Part shown: piece after piece, positions 11,559 through 23,815 of the stretch
Position numbering within the stretch: the stretch's first letter is position 1
How the letters are laid out: each line of letters starts with the position of its first letter
Assembly (NCBI RefSeq): GCF_015706575.1
Contig: NW_024037053.1
Span: 2,666,001 to 2,730,000, forward strand
Direction of reading: 5' to 3'
From: Patiria miniata
Lineage: Eukaryota > Echinodermata > Asteroidea > Valvatida > Asterinidae
DNA length: 64,000 nucleotides
Notes under the pieces: generated by a model
The model's database searches: none
The model's input: only the letters and a program-made list of their open reading frames with translations
Told to the model about the DNA's origin: nothing
Translations under genes and position numbers: made by a program

Positions 11559-12085
11559 TTAAAGGGAATATACCTCATTTGCTTTTGCTGTAATTTTCAG
11601 CAAGGGATGGATTTAGGGGGTTGGTAATATATATATTGTAACACTGACTTTTTTGACGTTTTGGGTTCATAGATGTTATAAAAACCAAGAAAAACAATCT
11701 TCCTGTAGTCTTGTTCCCTGACCCCACCTAAGATGAAATGGAGCAATTTAAGGACGTCGAGGAATTGTAAGGTCAGGGAACCTATCTACATGTAGCTGGC
11801 TTGCAACCATTCACGGATGTGTAACTGATTGCAAACAAAATGTGCACTGAATAAATTTGGTAATTGGGGGCAGTAGTTGAACAAAAAATCAGGTTTTTCC
11901 AATACTGGTCGGCTGACCAGCGTTGGAATTTGATACAAAAATACCACTTTTCTTGAAAATGACAGCATACCAGGGGCCATGATTTTACAGGAAACATTTC
12001 CATTCACTAACAGTCCAGTACACTTCATAATGATTTGGTAGTTTTTTTTTTTTTGATCGTGAAAATGTTGTTATATTCCCTTTAA
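11559..12085 (-). mobile_element. TTAA-flanked MITE, family A, copy 1
   Basis: A 527-bp element from TTAAAGGGAATATACCTC to TATATTCCCTTTAA. It carries the family A blocks: GCTGTAATTTTCAG near one end, 'TCTGGTTCC...TGAC' style blocks, the central near-palindrome around CTGGTCGGCTGACCAGC, and the module AATGACAGCATACCAGG/TTTTACAGG. No protein is encoded; small frames in it are chance. Ends TTAAAGG with TTAA target duplication fit Kolobok/T2-type MITEs as I know them. Confidence 0.9.
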
Positions 12086-12393
12086 GAACTACTACCCTCG
12101 GGTGATGCTGAATGTAACAACTTTTGTGAATGGACGGTGGGGCTGATGTCATGCTGCAGGCACAACTATCATTAATTAATGCATTGCACATCTCCCTCCA
12201 TGTCTTGGGTGCACTATACAGGCTTTGGTACTTTATCTTTTGTACTTATGATTGGTATTTTTATGGTTATGTAACCTTGTACTTTGGGTTGTACTAAATG
12301 CTTTGATTCCCAGTATTTCCTTTATACATGTATGTGCCAGGAACAGCTCACAACTACTGTTGGGTTGTGCAAACAGAATGACCATCATTAAAT
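12086..12393. other. Short spacer between two family A copies, no gene
   Basis: About 300 bp of unique-looking DNA separating copies 1 and 2, which lie in the same orientation. Confidence 0.5.
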
Positions 12394-12920
12394 TTAAAGG
12401 AAATGTACATCATTGGCTTTTGCTGTAATTTTCAGAAATGAACTACCGGTATTTGAGGGGTTAGTATAATAGATCAAATACACTGACATGTTTGAAGTTT
12501 TGTGTTCGAAAATGCTGGAAAAACCAAGAAAAACAAAAATGTTCAAGTAGTCTGGTTCCTTGACTCCACTAAAGATAAAATGGATCAATTTACAGATGCC
12601 GGAAAATTGTAAGGTAAGGGAACCAGTCTAGCTGGCCTGCACCCGTTCATGAACATGTAACCAATAGCAAACAAAATTTGGACTGAAAAAATGGTAAAGT
12701 TGGAGCAGTAGTTGAAAAATAGTTAGGTTTTTCCAACGGTGGTCGGCTGACCACCGTTGGAAATGTATACAAAAATACCATTTTCTTGAAAATGACTTCA
12801 CACCAGGTGCCATAATTTTACAGGATGCTTTAGACTGTCATTTACAACATCCTAGTAAGGTATTTCTTAAAAACTTGGTAGTTTTATTTTTCGATGTTCG
12901 CAAATGTATATTCCCTTTAA
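12394..12920 (-). mobile_element. TTAA-flanked MITE, family A, copy 2
   Basis: Runs from TTAAAGGAAATGTACATC to GTATATTCCCTTTAA. The centre contains ACGGTGGTCGGCTGACCACC, an almost perfect palindrome. Its closest relative in the window is copy 3 (19971), with which it shares long runs such as CACCAGGTGCCATAATTTTA. Copies 1 and 2 are direct neighbours but belong to different sublineages, so they arose from separate insertions rather than local duplication. Confidence 0.9.
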
Positions 12921-14090
12921 GTGTTACTTAATTTTTCTTTAATTGCATAATATATCCATGCATGTGTTATTAGAGGATTAAACTGTTGTTACATGCAGAA
13001 CATAGCGTGCGAGAATTCTTGGACTTGCCCAACTGCTTCCTCTAATACTTCATTGACCTGTTAACTTAAAAGTGCCTCATTAAGTCTGTGAGTACAGAGT
13101 TAATTGCCATAATTAGACAGATTAAGACATTGCGCTATGACTTTTAAGTCGATGCATCAGCTTGCCATTTCGAGCAGGGCCTTTACGATATCGGCTCATA
13201 TGCAAAGAGCTATAAAAAAAAATCCATTTTGCATCGTATTCAGAAATCATATCCAAACACTTGAATTCGGCAGACAAATTAATTCTTCGGATCTTTCAAG
13301 ATATCCCAAAGATTTGATTAACACCCACTTAAGCTGTATTCAGAAATCAAATTATATAAATAAAATTCAGCAAACAAATATTATTATTCACACAGAGTCA
13401 AGTTTCGTGTTTGATTGGATTCCAGTGTCCATCCTATATGGTTTTGAGTTACATATGAACGGCCAACGCTAACATTACATTGTACATTTTCCACTGTAGA
13501 GTGAATCACGACGAGAAACTAAATAGATTAGTCAACACCGGTATGACTCCCCGCAAGATCCAATTACCAGTGTTTACCATTTTTTGTCTGTCGCTATTAA
13601 TTTGTCGTTGGGAGATTGGAGGGTGGCTTATGAAAATTGACAAAGAAACCTTTCAAGCCAGTTGCATCTTCAGCTGAATCATCCCACATGACGTTAACAA
13701 GATGTGGAAAACCACAAAATTATGAGTTACATTCCATTTGAAGCTTTTTTTTTTTTTTTTTTTACATAAATTCAATTTTAGGCCAAGTAAAAAAAATGAG
13801 GTAGTTTCTCACTCGGCTTTTTTGAAAAAAATGAAGGAGGTGGCGTTATTTTTGTGTTTTTCTCCCTCCCAATGTGGCAGATTTTCTAAGATGGCAGATG
13901 GAATCTTCTTTTTTCTTGACTAGTACTGGTAGGCCTACCGGTATCTAGTATTTTGCTGAGGCAAAATTGTGTTCAAAGGAGCCATTGTAACCCTTTCTAG
14001 CTCGACAATTTTGTTGGGTCGTGAAAGTTTAAAAAAAGGTTTGTGCACAACCCTAGTATGGGAATGTGTTACCTGAGGTACTCTCCGTAA
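12921..14090. other. Unassigned, with an imperfect direct repeat
   Basis: GTATTCAGAAATCA recurs at about 13236 and 13337, each followed by a CAGCAAACAAAT-like word, indicating an old duplication of about 100 bp. The frame at 13137-13472 spans it and has no recognisable domain. T and A homopolymers follow at 13745-13765. Confidence 0.4.
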
Positions 14091-14460
14091 GGCCCAAAAA
14101 AAAAGTCTCCAGTTTCTGGTATGGAGCTTGCCCAAAAGTGGTGCAGCGACGCGACTTTTTTTTTTTTTTACCTGATTTTTTTGCTTCAAATGTCGGCTGA
14201 TGACTGCAAATGGTGCCCGACTAAACTTAGTGCAAATATAAGGGAGTCCAGAGAGGCCACATAAAGCTTATTCTCGACCATAATGCAATCTAAAAACACG
14301 TTAAAATTGTGCAGCAGCAAGATTCCAGTCAAACCAGTGAGTTTGGCGGTTTTGAGACATCATCTTTCATTGAAGAAAAAACCTTTTTCATTTTGCCGAC
14401 GCGCATGGCTACGGCGACGCGCGCGCATACCAGAAACCGGAGTCTTTTTTTATTTGGCCC
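14091..14460. mobile_element. MITE with about 33-bp inverted ends (GGCCCAAA...)
   Basis: GGCCCAAAAAAAAAGTCTCC plus AGTTTCTGGTATG at the left pairs with CATACCAGAAACCGGAGTCT plus TTATTTGGCCC at the right. The interior has the GC-rich GACGCGCGCGCAT near the right end and no transposase. The GGCCC start is typical of Harbinger-like elements, but no 3-bp target duplication is certain. Confidence 0.7.
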
Positions 14461-15097
14461 AATAATAATCTGGTTATCTGTCATTTTATGTTGCAATGTG
14501 TAAACATCCAATGTACATGTACCCAGAACTTAGGCCTACACACATACAGGAACATTGTGTTCTGAGGATATTTTTCTCATGTTATAGGCACCATTTACAT
14601 ACATGCCAGGGGACTACTTCGTGGTTTATATTTCACTCAATCTTTTTTTCCAATCCATCAGGTTTTTTTTTTTTTTTTTAAACAAAGTAGCCATGGTGTT
14701 GCATTTTGGATTCATTTTGGATATGTTTCCACAAATTGGCAGAAACGGAATTCCGGCCACTCTCGGTCTCCAGGTATCACTATATCTTCTCGTCTCAATG
14801 ATTCAATTTATCACATTGCCAGCCTCAGATACATTGCTGCTTGGCAAAAAGAAAAAAAAAACACTCTAAAAGTATGATACCTTTCCAGTGCAATTTTACT
14901 TAAAATTTTATCAATGCGGTAAGTCGCCACAGGCATATTGCAAATACTTCCTTGTATAAATTGTATTTATTCATCTCATGGTTTCAGAATTCAATTTTGT
15001 TTTCCTGTTTTATTGAATCATGTAAAAAGGTGGTTTTCATTTTAAAGTTAAAGGGACGCTTTCGCCCGGAATGTGCACTCTTGGGGTCTACAAAATG
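14461..15097. other. No gene seen; lone TTAAAGGGA end
   Basis: Includes TTAAAGGGACGCTTTC near 15048, which looks like a single Kolobok/T2-type terminus without a visible partner. Poly-T/poly-A tracts produce misleading frames. Confidence 0.35.
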
Positions 15098-15535
15098 TAT
15101 GTCCTGAATAAACCGAATAATCAAATATTGGAATAGCTTTTTGCCGGTTTGGATATTCGGGGGAAAAAAATACGCAAATACACACACACGACTGTGTTGT
15201 TATTTTATCGTAAAGTTTTGGCGCTTTATTGTAAGGTGCCACTTTTTTTGTCAACAGTAACTTTTTTGTAGACGACTGTTCAATGTTAACATCTGTTTAG
15301 CAGGTTAAAGCCATTTTACATTTATAAAATACTTCCTGAAAAACGTTTTAGCATCCCATATTGATCACCACACACACACTTTAACTGGCACACTCTTTGT
15401 GCAACTTTTTACCAGTGCAGTACAATGTACACAGTTGCAGCCAGCAGTTTTGAATATCCAAATATTTGGTCAAACACATTGTTTTGAGTAATTAAACTTT
15501 TTAATAATTCAAAAATTAACAGCCGTAGTAGTAGT
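15098..15535 (+). mobile_element. hAT-like MITE, diverged second copy
   Basis: It aligns in order with the 443-bp element at 23365-23807: a GATATTCGGGG-like block, TGTTATTTTATCGTAAAG, GGTGCCACTTTTTTTGTC, GCAACTTTTTACC, CAGTTTTGAATATCCAAATATT and an end resembling ACAGCCGTAG. The copy is older and the left terminal repeat is poorly preserved, so no target duplication could be assigned. Confidence 0.65.
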
Positions 15536-16982
15536 TGGAAAGATTGTTTAAAAACGTAGAATATAAACGTTGACATACCGTAACTATGCCTTGAAAATGT
15601 ACAGATTCCGTGTAATTCCGAAAATCCATGGTATCTTTTACTGCAGGAAAGACGTGTACATGTATGTACAACATGCTGAGATTTGTCATGATTTTTCCTG
15701 ATTTCAAGATGTTTTGTCTCGATTTTTCCTGATGTCATGATTTTTTAAAGAATACCTTTTGAAATTTGGAATTCCTGAGGTCTTACCATAAAAACGTTTT
15801 TTTTTTTAATTATAAGAGTTTATATAAAACAGAAGAAATGGGGATTTTAAGGATGTCTTTGCAATGGGGCCCTCGACAACCCTCAGCCGATATGATATGA
15901 GTTTTCATTTTCCCACAAGCCTAAACCCTATAGTAAAGGCAAGGCAAATTATAGCTGTCGTGTCACACATAAACAAACAGGGTTTTCAACATTCTGTCTG
16001 TAAATGTAAGACATTATGTGCATTTTCTGGTACCAAGACCTTAGAAATGTGGACGGTAAACAATAGACTTAATTTTTCCGATCGAAAGTGCACCTTTAAT
16101 CAATCTTGTAAGTACATTTTTTCATACAATGTACATACATGTAATTGTACATGTACATGTACACACAATACACTAACAATTCTAGTGTTTGAGATAGAGG
16201 CCTGTAAAGTGTAAATTGTATGCTAAGAACAGATTCCTTCTTTCAACAAGAAACCTTCTCTCAACAGAGGGCTCACTACTTGTCTGACAAACTCTGACAA
16301 ATTATTAAGTGTGAACGTTCATCGTTGGTACATGTGGTACTGCATGTAAATTAATGGTTGGACAGGTGCACTGGACTCAACATGCTCTGACTCTTGATTG
16401 ATTCACAAAGTCAATTAAATCATTGCCCCATAGACTTGGTAGAAAACCTGTTCAATTTATACTGAAAATAAAGTGTCGTTTGCCAACAAAAAATAGTTAA
16501 ATACCTTCCCAGGAAAAACTTAAAACCAGATATCAGTACGGGAAGTTTGGTCAGGAATATTAGAAATTAAATTTATTATTAACTTAATATTAAGAATATG
16601 ACTTTGCATTAAATTTTGTAATTATGTAGGTTAGTAAATATTTTAAAAACCATTTAAACACTTAGCCATTTCACAAAGGCTATTGCCTGCCCATTGATTG
16701 ACATGAAAAAATCACTGCGGTTCACTTCTAAGGTTTTGTAAATTGAATAGCTTTGAAAACATCGTTAATTACAAACACTGTACATGTACCGGTACATGTA
16801 TGTGTGCCATGTACTTAGCACAAAGGAAGATGGCTTGAATGTCCAGGTCCCTTTTTTGTAAATCAGGTTTCGTTTGGAAAAATGTGTAAACGTTTTAGAA
16901 CCCCCCTCCCCGTTTAAACATGTAAACGTCACTGTATACATGTTCTCGTTGTCTTTCATCTGAGAAGATAAATAACTACTAT
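15536..16982. other. No gene seen
   Basis: AT-rich with TACATG-repeat stretches (about 16135-16163 and 16785-16802). Open frames of up to 116 aa here show no domain. Confidence 0.45.
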
Positions 16983-17125
16983 CAGGCATGCAACTTTTCC
17001 TCGGATCCGCTGATTTCCTCGTTTTTTACTTCTCATGAATGCCATTACAAATTGAAAAACACTGTACAAGGTCTTGTGTGCTTTGGAATTTCCTCGTTTT
17101 TTCTAAATTCCCAGTTGCATGCCTG
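16983..17125. mobile_element. Short MITE with CAGGCATGCAACT ends
   Basis: CAGGCATGCAACT at the left is exactly complementary to AGTTGCATGCCTG at the right, giving a 143-bp element. Internal TTCCTCG words occur near both ends. Flanks CTACTATC and GTACTATT agree at 6 of 8 positions, which is weakly consistent with an hAT-type 8-bp duplication. A truncated relative lies at 34222-34310. Confidence 0.75.
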
Positions 17126-17924
17126 TACTATTACCAGGAAACAAATGAATAAAGCTAGAATATAGCCGGACAAAAAGAACAATACAGAGTCAGATAAAGT
17201 GGGAAGGCACGAAGGGCATTAGAATCAATGTTGAATAGTTCTATCTGTAATTTGTTTACTACATGTACACTTGCAGATCTATACTTGTAAACAAAATATA
17301 CTTAAGGCATTAATGAAACCACAGAAGGGAGAAATGAGTCCAATCTATTTTTAACATTTTCAACCTTCAACTTGTTGTTTCCTACTGCTCCTGATGCAGC
17401 GTACTCTGCCAAGGGAATATAGCGAGGCTGTCTCTCACGAGTCTCAAGAGTGCGATGGCACTTTGCTAAACGTGTCTCAACTTTGCTCGGCCGATGTTGT
17501 ATGCGAGCTGTTTTTCTTTGTGCCTTTTTTTCTGTGAACGCCAACCCCGAGGCGTACTTTTGTCTATTATCAGTCCTACAATAGGATACATGTACCGTTA
17601 CATTTGTACATCTTATCTATTTGTGGGAATGCTCAAAACTAGATGTTTTTGGGCAAAAAATGACATACATGTACTACCGAAAAAAAAAATGTGTGGATGT
17701 TTTTAGATTTTTTATTTGTCATTATTTTGTAATTAAAAATATAACTCAGATATTGTGAAAGTTTCTGATTGAAACGTTTGTCGCTTAAGATTATTTTTTT
17801 TTTAAATGATTTATAGCTAGGTGTATCAGTTCAAAATGGGAAAAAGCAGTAAAAATATTTTAAAAATTCAAGATTTTTGGGTGAAACTCAAAATATAACG
17901 GGGAATACCGGTATATCTTTGTAA
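17126..17924. other. No gene seen
   Basis: Contains an 80-residue minus frame (17302-17544) of moderately higher GC with basic composition, but no recognisable domain or splice structure. The 17700-17910 part shares the phrase GGGTGAAACTC with the repeat fragments at 52364 and 58873. Confidence 0.4.
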
Positions 17925-18156
17925 TTGAAACCCTCACAGTCACAGACAGTCAAACAATCAATCCTCTTTCCCTGACATTCCTGAGTGTAGTCACCAACAG
18001 TCAGATCATATTTCTAGCAAGACAGTCACAGCCAGTCAATCCTGCTTGAAATGTTGGCTGGGAGCTCTTTAACTATTCAAAACAGTCACTTGATTGATTT
18101 GGACTGAAAGGACAACTTTCAAAGGCACAGAATGTATGTTTGCACAGGAGGGTTTT
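17925..18156 (+). mobile_element. CAGTCA-rich element, family I, shortened copy
   Basis: Matches the copies at 51478-51817 (opposite strand) and 63697-64000 through CAGTCACAGACAGTCAAA, ACCAACAGTCAGATCATA, CAGTCACAGCCAGTCAATCC and CTGAAAGGACAACTT. Ends AAACCCT and AGGGTTT are inverted. Flanks TTGTAATTG and TGTACATTG are similar but differ by an indel. The middle third present in the other copies is missing. Confidence 0.7.
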
Positions 18157-18723
18157 GTACATTGAATGTGGACTTTTGCTGCATATTTGAGTAAAGTGTT
18201 CACATATTGACTGATGACTACCCAGAGGATTTCTTGGCATAGGAGCAATTTCACTTGCAAAGTCCGGCAGTATAAAGACTCTGAGGCGACCCGTCAAGTC
18301 CACTATCGACATGTGACATTGTTGAATCACTGAGTTCAATAATATTAAGTCAAGATCGCCCTAGACAAAATCTGCGTCAGTAGCACAAGTCCCGGAATTC
18401 TGACGTGTGGAATGGTGTTCATGTACATGTATATGGGTCAAGGAGGCAACATGAGTGCGCGCAGGCAGATAAGTTGGACCGTACGCTCTGCAGCCAATTC
18501 CAAATGCCCATCGTTTTGATGGTACATTAATGGAAAAACTCTCAAATTCTAGGGTAAACTTGCCAAAATTGTGCCGACTCAAGATGTATACGCTTTGAGC
18601 CAAAGTGAAAAATTCTTAGCGCAGTTGAGAACGAATTGAAAGTTTGGTGTCACGTTACACGTGAGAGCCATTATCAAAATCAATGATGTTTGCATGTTTA
18701 CTATAGGTTCAACGAAGAGTACC
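18157..18723. other. No gene seen
   Basis: Unique-looking, mixed composition. Overlapping minus-strand frames (18073-18603) show no recognisable domain. Confidence 0.45.
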
Positions 18724-19152
18724 TTTAAAGGCATCATGTGCTTTTCATGGATTTTGTTCGTATCCAATAACACCACTCAAAATCCAAAGAAGAGTGTTTA
18801 AAGCCTGAACCTGTTGAAGTTTCAGCTCAGTGTATGTGTTACATTGTACACTTTTGACATAAGCAAGAATATTTTCAAGCAAACAGTAGAAAAGCATGGA
18901 CAACTGTTTAAAACTGAAACACAATTTTGTGAATAGGACCCTTTATTCTAAAAATCAGTCATTTGACTGATCGTTGGAAATCAGGGTAATCACCTACATT
19001 TCTTGGTTTCTTCAAAATGACAGCAAGCCAGACGGAATAATTTTACAGGGTGTTCAGTACAATCTTTAATCCAAGTAAACTTTTTGATGAGAATTTGGTA
19101 GTTTACTTTTGGGATAAAAGTACATGGTCCTATGATATATATGCCTTTAAAG
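18724..19152 (-). mobile_element. TTAA-flanked MITE, family E
   Basis: Inverted ends TTTAAAGGCAT border a 429-bp element. Read on the minus strand it has the same order of parts as families A and B: a left end, AACTACCAAATTCTC, then the shared module CCTGTAAAATTATTCCGTCT with TTGCTGTCATTTTGAAGAAA, then TTTCCAACGATCAGTCAAAT which opens the central palindrome (CAGTCA/TGACTG). It is a distinct subfamily with its own arm sequence. No protein is encoded. Confidence 0.75.
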
Positions 19153-19970
19153 ATGAACTTTTTTTCATGAAGGAGCAACTTTTCTAAATTTGGATATTGT
19201 GACCAAGCTTTTAAGATCGACTGATACAAATAGAAACAGGTACATACTGAACATGAAAAGAACACAGACTGACATCATATTTTTGTCAATATTTTTGTCC
19301 ACCCATTTTCAATCACTCATTTGTAAAATTTCGAAAATGGTTGCCAAAAGAGCCTGCGGGTTTTTTTGAATATCCACTTTCAGATAATGCATTTCCTATT
19401 CTGTCTACTGTGTTCGGGCATCAGGGCATCTGTGAGATGGAGCGTCTCCAACACCATTCACGAGCATTTTGTTGAAATGGCTGTGTCAAAAATGTGAAGT
19501 GAGCCCTCTTGTGATCCCTAGGCTCATGTCACGGCTTCAGATGTTTTTCATCTCTTGATTATCCAGACGAGTTTGACACTTAAAGCAAAAATACAAGTTG
19601 ACGCTCGTACATTACATATAATGTGCCTGCATTGCTCTGGTGATGCTTTTCAGTGTTTGTTTTTCTCCTAAAGTTAGGAACATTTGAGAATTTTCCAATC
19701 CTTTCATTTAAAATGATTGTCATTCAATAGCAATAAAAAGATTTCTGTACAAATTTAATTTGTCTGATAAACTGTAACAATTTATAACAGTAATCAGTGA
19801 TAGTTTTCACAACCATAATATTGTTTTTTGTTGTTGAATTCTTTGTATGACAGGTCATAATTTCCTGACCCATACATGTACTGGTACGCTATAAAGCCCG
19901 TCCACCATTGTTGAGGACATGAATTTCACTTCGCACTTGCTATCGCGTGAAGTACATGTATTAACCGGGC
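19153..19970. other. No gene seen
   Basis: AT-rich with no recognisable repeat or coding signal. Confidence 0.45.
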
Positions 19971-20505
19971 TTAAAGGGAATTTACATCATTGGCTTTTGC
20001 TGTAATTTTCAAAAATGAACTGTTTGAGGGGTTAGTATAATAGATCAAATACTATTACACATACATGTTTGAAGTTTTGTGTTCGAAAATGCTGGAAAAA
20101 CCAAGAGAAACAAAAGTGTTCAAGTAGTCTGGTTCCCTGACTCCACTAAAGATAAAATATATCAATTTATAGATGATGGAAAATTGTAAGGTAAGGGAAC
20201 CAGTTTAGCTGATCTGCACCCGTTCCTGAACATGTAACCAATAGCAAACAAAATTTGGACTGAAAAAAAAAAAGGTAAATTTGAAGCTGTAGTTGAAAAA
20301 TAGTTAGGTTTTTCTAACGGTGGTCGGCTGACCACCGTTGGAAATGTATGTACAAAAATACCATTTTCTTGAAAATGACTTCACACCAGGTGCCATAATT
20401 TTACAGGATGCTTAAGACTGTCATTCACCAACATCCTAGTAAGATATTTCGTAAAAACTTGGTAGTTTTATTTTTCGATGTTTACAAATATTGTATTCCC
20501 TTTAA
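19971..20505 (-). mobile_element. TTAA-flanked MITE, family A, copy 3
   Basis: Starts TTAAAGGGAATTTACATC and ends TTGTATTCCCTTTAA. The centre has ACGGTGGTCGGCTGACCACC, the same arm type as copy 2. A run of A's near 20265 and small indels separate the two. Non-coding. Confidence 0.9.
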
Positions 20506-21644
20506 GGGAGAAATGTCTACTTTTTAGATAACAATTAGCTAGATATACCCCGGTACCTGAATGGTGCTTAAGTCCTGCCATGCAAGTACATGTAGCTCGT
20601 ATTGATTTTCCACCAACTTACCCTAGGGGTTTTCAATTAAAAAAGAAAGTTTATTTTTACAGATGTACATGGCTAGTTATCTGCCAAGATTGGATGGAGT
20701 TTATTATTATAGAGAAAAAAGTCTTGGATGTGCAAACGTGCATAGGAACTTAACATTAAGTTGAAGTGTTTCTTCTTCAGATTGAAGTAGCCAGCTGGGA
20801 TTTTTTTTGGCCGAAAATTTCGATTTTCGTAAAAGGAAAAATTGTCCAGCCACCTTCTGATTTATAGCCAAATGCCACAAAAGGGGGGCAGGATTTCGCA
20901 AGAGTCATTTCAACAGTATTTGTACGATATTTCTTGCTGAAACTTTGTCAGTTTCAATTCTCCGGGGTGTGGACTACTGGAGCGTAAATTGTACGACAAT
21001 AGGCCGCGCACAACGGCCAATTCAAGATCAACACACGGTCCGCCTCCACAGACTTCACGGACTTTGTGTGTGTGTACAAAAGGCACGAGGGATTAGCGTG
21101 TTTAGACATCACCCGGAGGCGAGTTGAGGCAATCTTGATGTCTTAACCCGTCAGCCGTGCCTGTGTATAAAAACAGCCAGTGCGTGTTGTCACGTCCTCC
21201 AACGCGAACTGGTTAAATCCACAATTGTGTTTAGTTGTGAATTGCTGAACTAATTTCATATGGCTGTACTGTAATCACTATTCTAATCTAATGAATCATG
21301 TCACTTCCTCCGAGCTCCGTTCCCAAATCAGGAATACATGTAAATTGCCACCTACTCTGTTTGATTACTCTATAAAGTCAAAATTAAAAGTTGAATTTGA
21401 GGTTTAGAGCTGTGCTCTTGTAGTACACAGGGGACCTTTCCTTTACCCAACGCCCCCCACCAATGGAGGCTCTGACGCCCTCAGCTCTGAGACTCATGGG
21501 TATTCATCAATGAATTCCTTGCCTCAACCTCCTGCAATCTCACTTCAAATCCCATGTGTTTCACCTGTAGGTTGTTGTTCTGGTCCCTATTTTAGTTCCG
21601 TTGGTTTTTCTCAGAATTTCCCCATTTAGGTTCTCTTCCCACGC
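20506..21644. other. No gene seen; locally GC-richer at 20940-21130
   Basis: The 20945-21127 frame (60 aa) lies in moderately GC-rich DNA without recognisable protein features. The palindrome CGAAAATTTCGATTTTCG is at about 20813-20830. Confidence 0.4.
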
Positions 21645-22190
21645 TTAATGGGAATAAACAACATTTGCAAACATCAAAAAACAAAATAACCTAATTATTA
21701 TGAAATACCTTACTGGACTGTTAGTGTTAGTGAAGACAGTCTAAAACATCCTGTAAAATCATGGCACCTGGCATGCTGAAATTTTCTAGAAAAGTGGTAT
21801 TTTTGTATCAATTTCCAATGCTGGTCGGCCAACCAGCGTTGGGAAAAAAACTGACTTTTCCCAAATACTGCCCCAAATTTACCATATTTAGTTATTCCGC
21901 ATTTTCTTTGCAATCGATTACACACCTATGAATGGGTACAAGCCAGCTAGACTGGTTCCCTGACCATACAATTTCCCGACGTCTATGAATTGCTCCGTTT
22001 CATCTTAAGTGGGGTCAAGGAACCAGACTACAGGAACACGATTGTTTTTCTTGTTTTTTCCAGCATCTACAAACACAAAACTTCAAACAAATCAGTGTAA
22101 CAATATTTGCTATAAAATACTGACCACCCAAATCCATCCATTTCTGAAAATTACAGCAAAATCAAAGTACGGTATGTATATTCCCTTTAA
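21645..22190 (+). mobile_element. TTAA-flanked MITE, family A, copy 4
   Basis: Runs from TTAATGGGAATAAACAAC to GTATATTCCCTTTAA in the opposite orientation to copies 1-3. It carries ATCCTGTAAAATCATGGCAC, TTTTCTAGAAAAGTGGTAT and the palindrome around CTGGTCGGCCAACCAGC, followed by a GGTTCCCTGACC block. One terminal base differs from TTAAAGGG. Non-coding. Confidence 0.88.
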
Positions 22191-22344
22191 GGATAGAACA
22201 TATATTTCCATTATTACTTTCATAGCCAATTCAAGATCTTGTCTGCATCATTGTTCAGAAAGTTGATTGTCAATCATCATTATTATCAGTATCAAGGAAA
22301 CTTTTCAAATCTGTTTGATCAACCATTGTTTTTGACTTTCATCC

Positions 22345-22640
22345 TCAGGAACATAGATTTTGTTTTTTCTAGTTGCTTTTTTTTTTCTTTCGAGTTTTTC
22401 ACTTTTTAATGAGACATCAAGTGAATCCTCCCACGTGTAGTCATGGAATATTTCATTTCCAAAATGTTCTTTTGCTTCCATTTTTTTTCAAGTTTCACCC
22501 TGGAGAATAGATTTGTTTTTCAACTGCCATAAAAGAAAAACAAGTTATGCAAAATTATTCACTTTTGATGAAACATTTAACGAAAGAATCCACCCACATT
22601 TGCATGTAGTCATGGAATCCTTGATTACCAAAATTTAAAT
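22345..22640 (+). repeat. Degenerate two-unit tandem duplication
   Basis: Unit 1 (about 22350-22490) and unit 2 (about 22505-22640) share, in order, ATAGATTTTGTTTTT-like, TTCACTTTT.ATGA, AAGTGAATCC/AAAGAATCC, TGTAGTCATGGAAT and TTCCAAAAT-like words. The period is about 150 bp. Divergence is substantial, so this is an old duplication. Confidence 0.6.
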
Positions 22641-23356
22641 TATCCCCTCCCCCACCAAAAAAAAAAATCTTGTACAAAACGTAGGTTTATTTGAAATAAG
22701 AGAGACAAAAGCAACCCAGAATTATATGTTAAGCCTTTTTTTTTAAAGGGTTCAGATGCCTAAAAAAGAAGAGAAGTATTTTATGAAACAATAAATAAAT
22801 TGTAAAACTTGAAAAAAAATTGTGAGTAGAAAAACAAAATTACATTTGTTGAAGAGCAATTTTAATTGGAATTAATTGGTATCATTCCCTGGGATGATAT
22901 CAAATTTTCAACAAAAAAAGAGAGTATAATTGGTGCTCTGCCCTAACGCCTCTCAGCAAAGTGAAATCCTAATTACTGTCTTGATGACTCAGTTGATGAC
23001 AGATTCTCAGCATCTTAGATGCTTGTCAGTCTTGTTCAGGATTCCCTGAATTGGGAACAGTCCATGGGGAGGTTTACAGGCTCCCAATTAGTGCATAAGT
23101 TATGACCCTTTGCATAAGACATTGCATTGACAGTGTACGTATAGTCTTTCATTGAATTAAACATAGCTTTAATACTGGTGGCAGTGCATGTTTCATTTTG
23201 TTATTTTTGTTGTCGTTCCTGGGGTGTGCTGGTATACAGGTCATCATATTTAATTTTAAACTGAAGGGGCTAAGCGGGGCTAAGGTAAAAGAAAAACCTT
23301 AAAAAAGAATTTGTGATTTTTCAGTGTAAAACAAAAACCCACAAGTTTTCCTTAGA
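22641..23356. other. No gene seen
   Basis: AT-rich, with A and T tracts. No recognisable element. Confidence 0.45.
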
Positions 23357-23815
23357 GTTTAGGTTAGGGCTGTCCCGAGTATTCCAAATACTCAGATATT
23401 TGATCATCAACAGAATATTTGAATAGTTTTATACGAATATCCGAAAACAAACTCGTAATAAACATGCACACAGGACCGTGATGTTATTTTATTGTAAAGG
23501 TGCGGTGCTTTATTGTCAGGTTCCACTTTTTTTGTCGACAGTAACATATTTTTTGTCGACGGTGGTTCATTGTTTACTGAATGTTGCTCAATCGACGGCG
23601 GTTCATTGTTTACATTTAAAAAAATACTTGATGTAAAACACTCATTCGCCCACATCAATTGCCGCGAATTGTATCGGGCGCACTCTTCATGCAACTTTTC
23701 ACCGCCGCAGTACGCAGTTGTAACTGGCAGTTTTGAATATTCCAATATTCGTTCAAACGCAGTTTCGAGTAATTGAATACTACATTATTCGAAAATGGAC
23801 AGCACTAGTTTAGGT
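23357..23815 (+). mobile_element. hAT-like MITE with 8-bp target duplication
   Basis: GTTTAGGT occurs immediately before (23357-23364) and after (23808-23815) a 443-bp segment whose ends TAGGGCTGTCC and GGACAGCACTA are near-complementary. The interior has GTCGACAG/GTCGACGG words and repeated CGGTTCATTGTTTAC. The frames here (about 112 aa) are non-specific. The 8-bp duplication and short terminal repeats are diagnostic of hAT-type transposition. A diverged relative is at 15098-15535. Confidence 0.88.

Noticed and set aside
17925-18156. CRISPR-like array because of repeated CAGTCA words
   Set aside because: Repeats are too short and unevenly spaced, and the setting is a eukaryotic mobile element with inverted ends.
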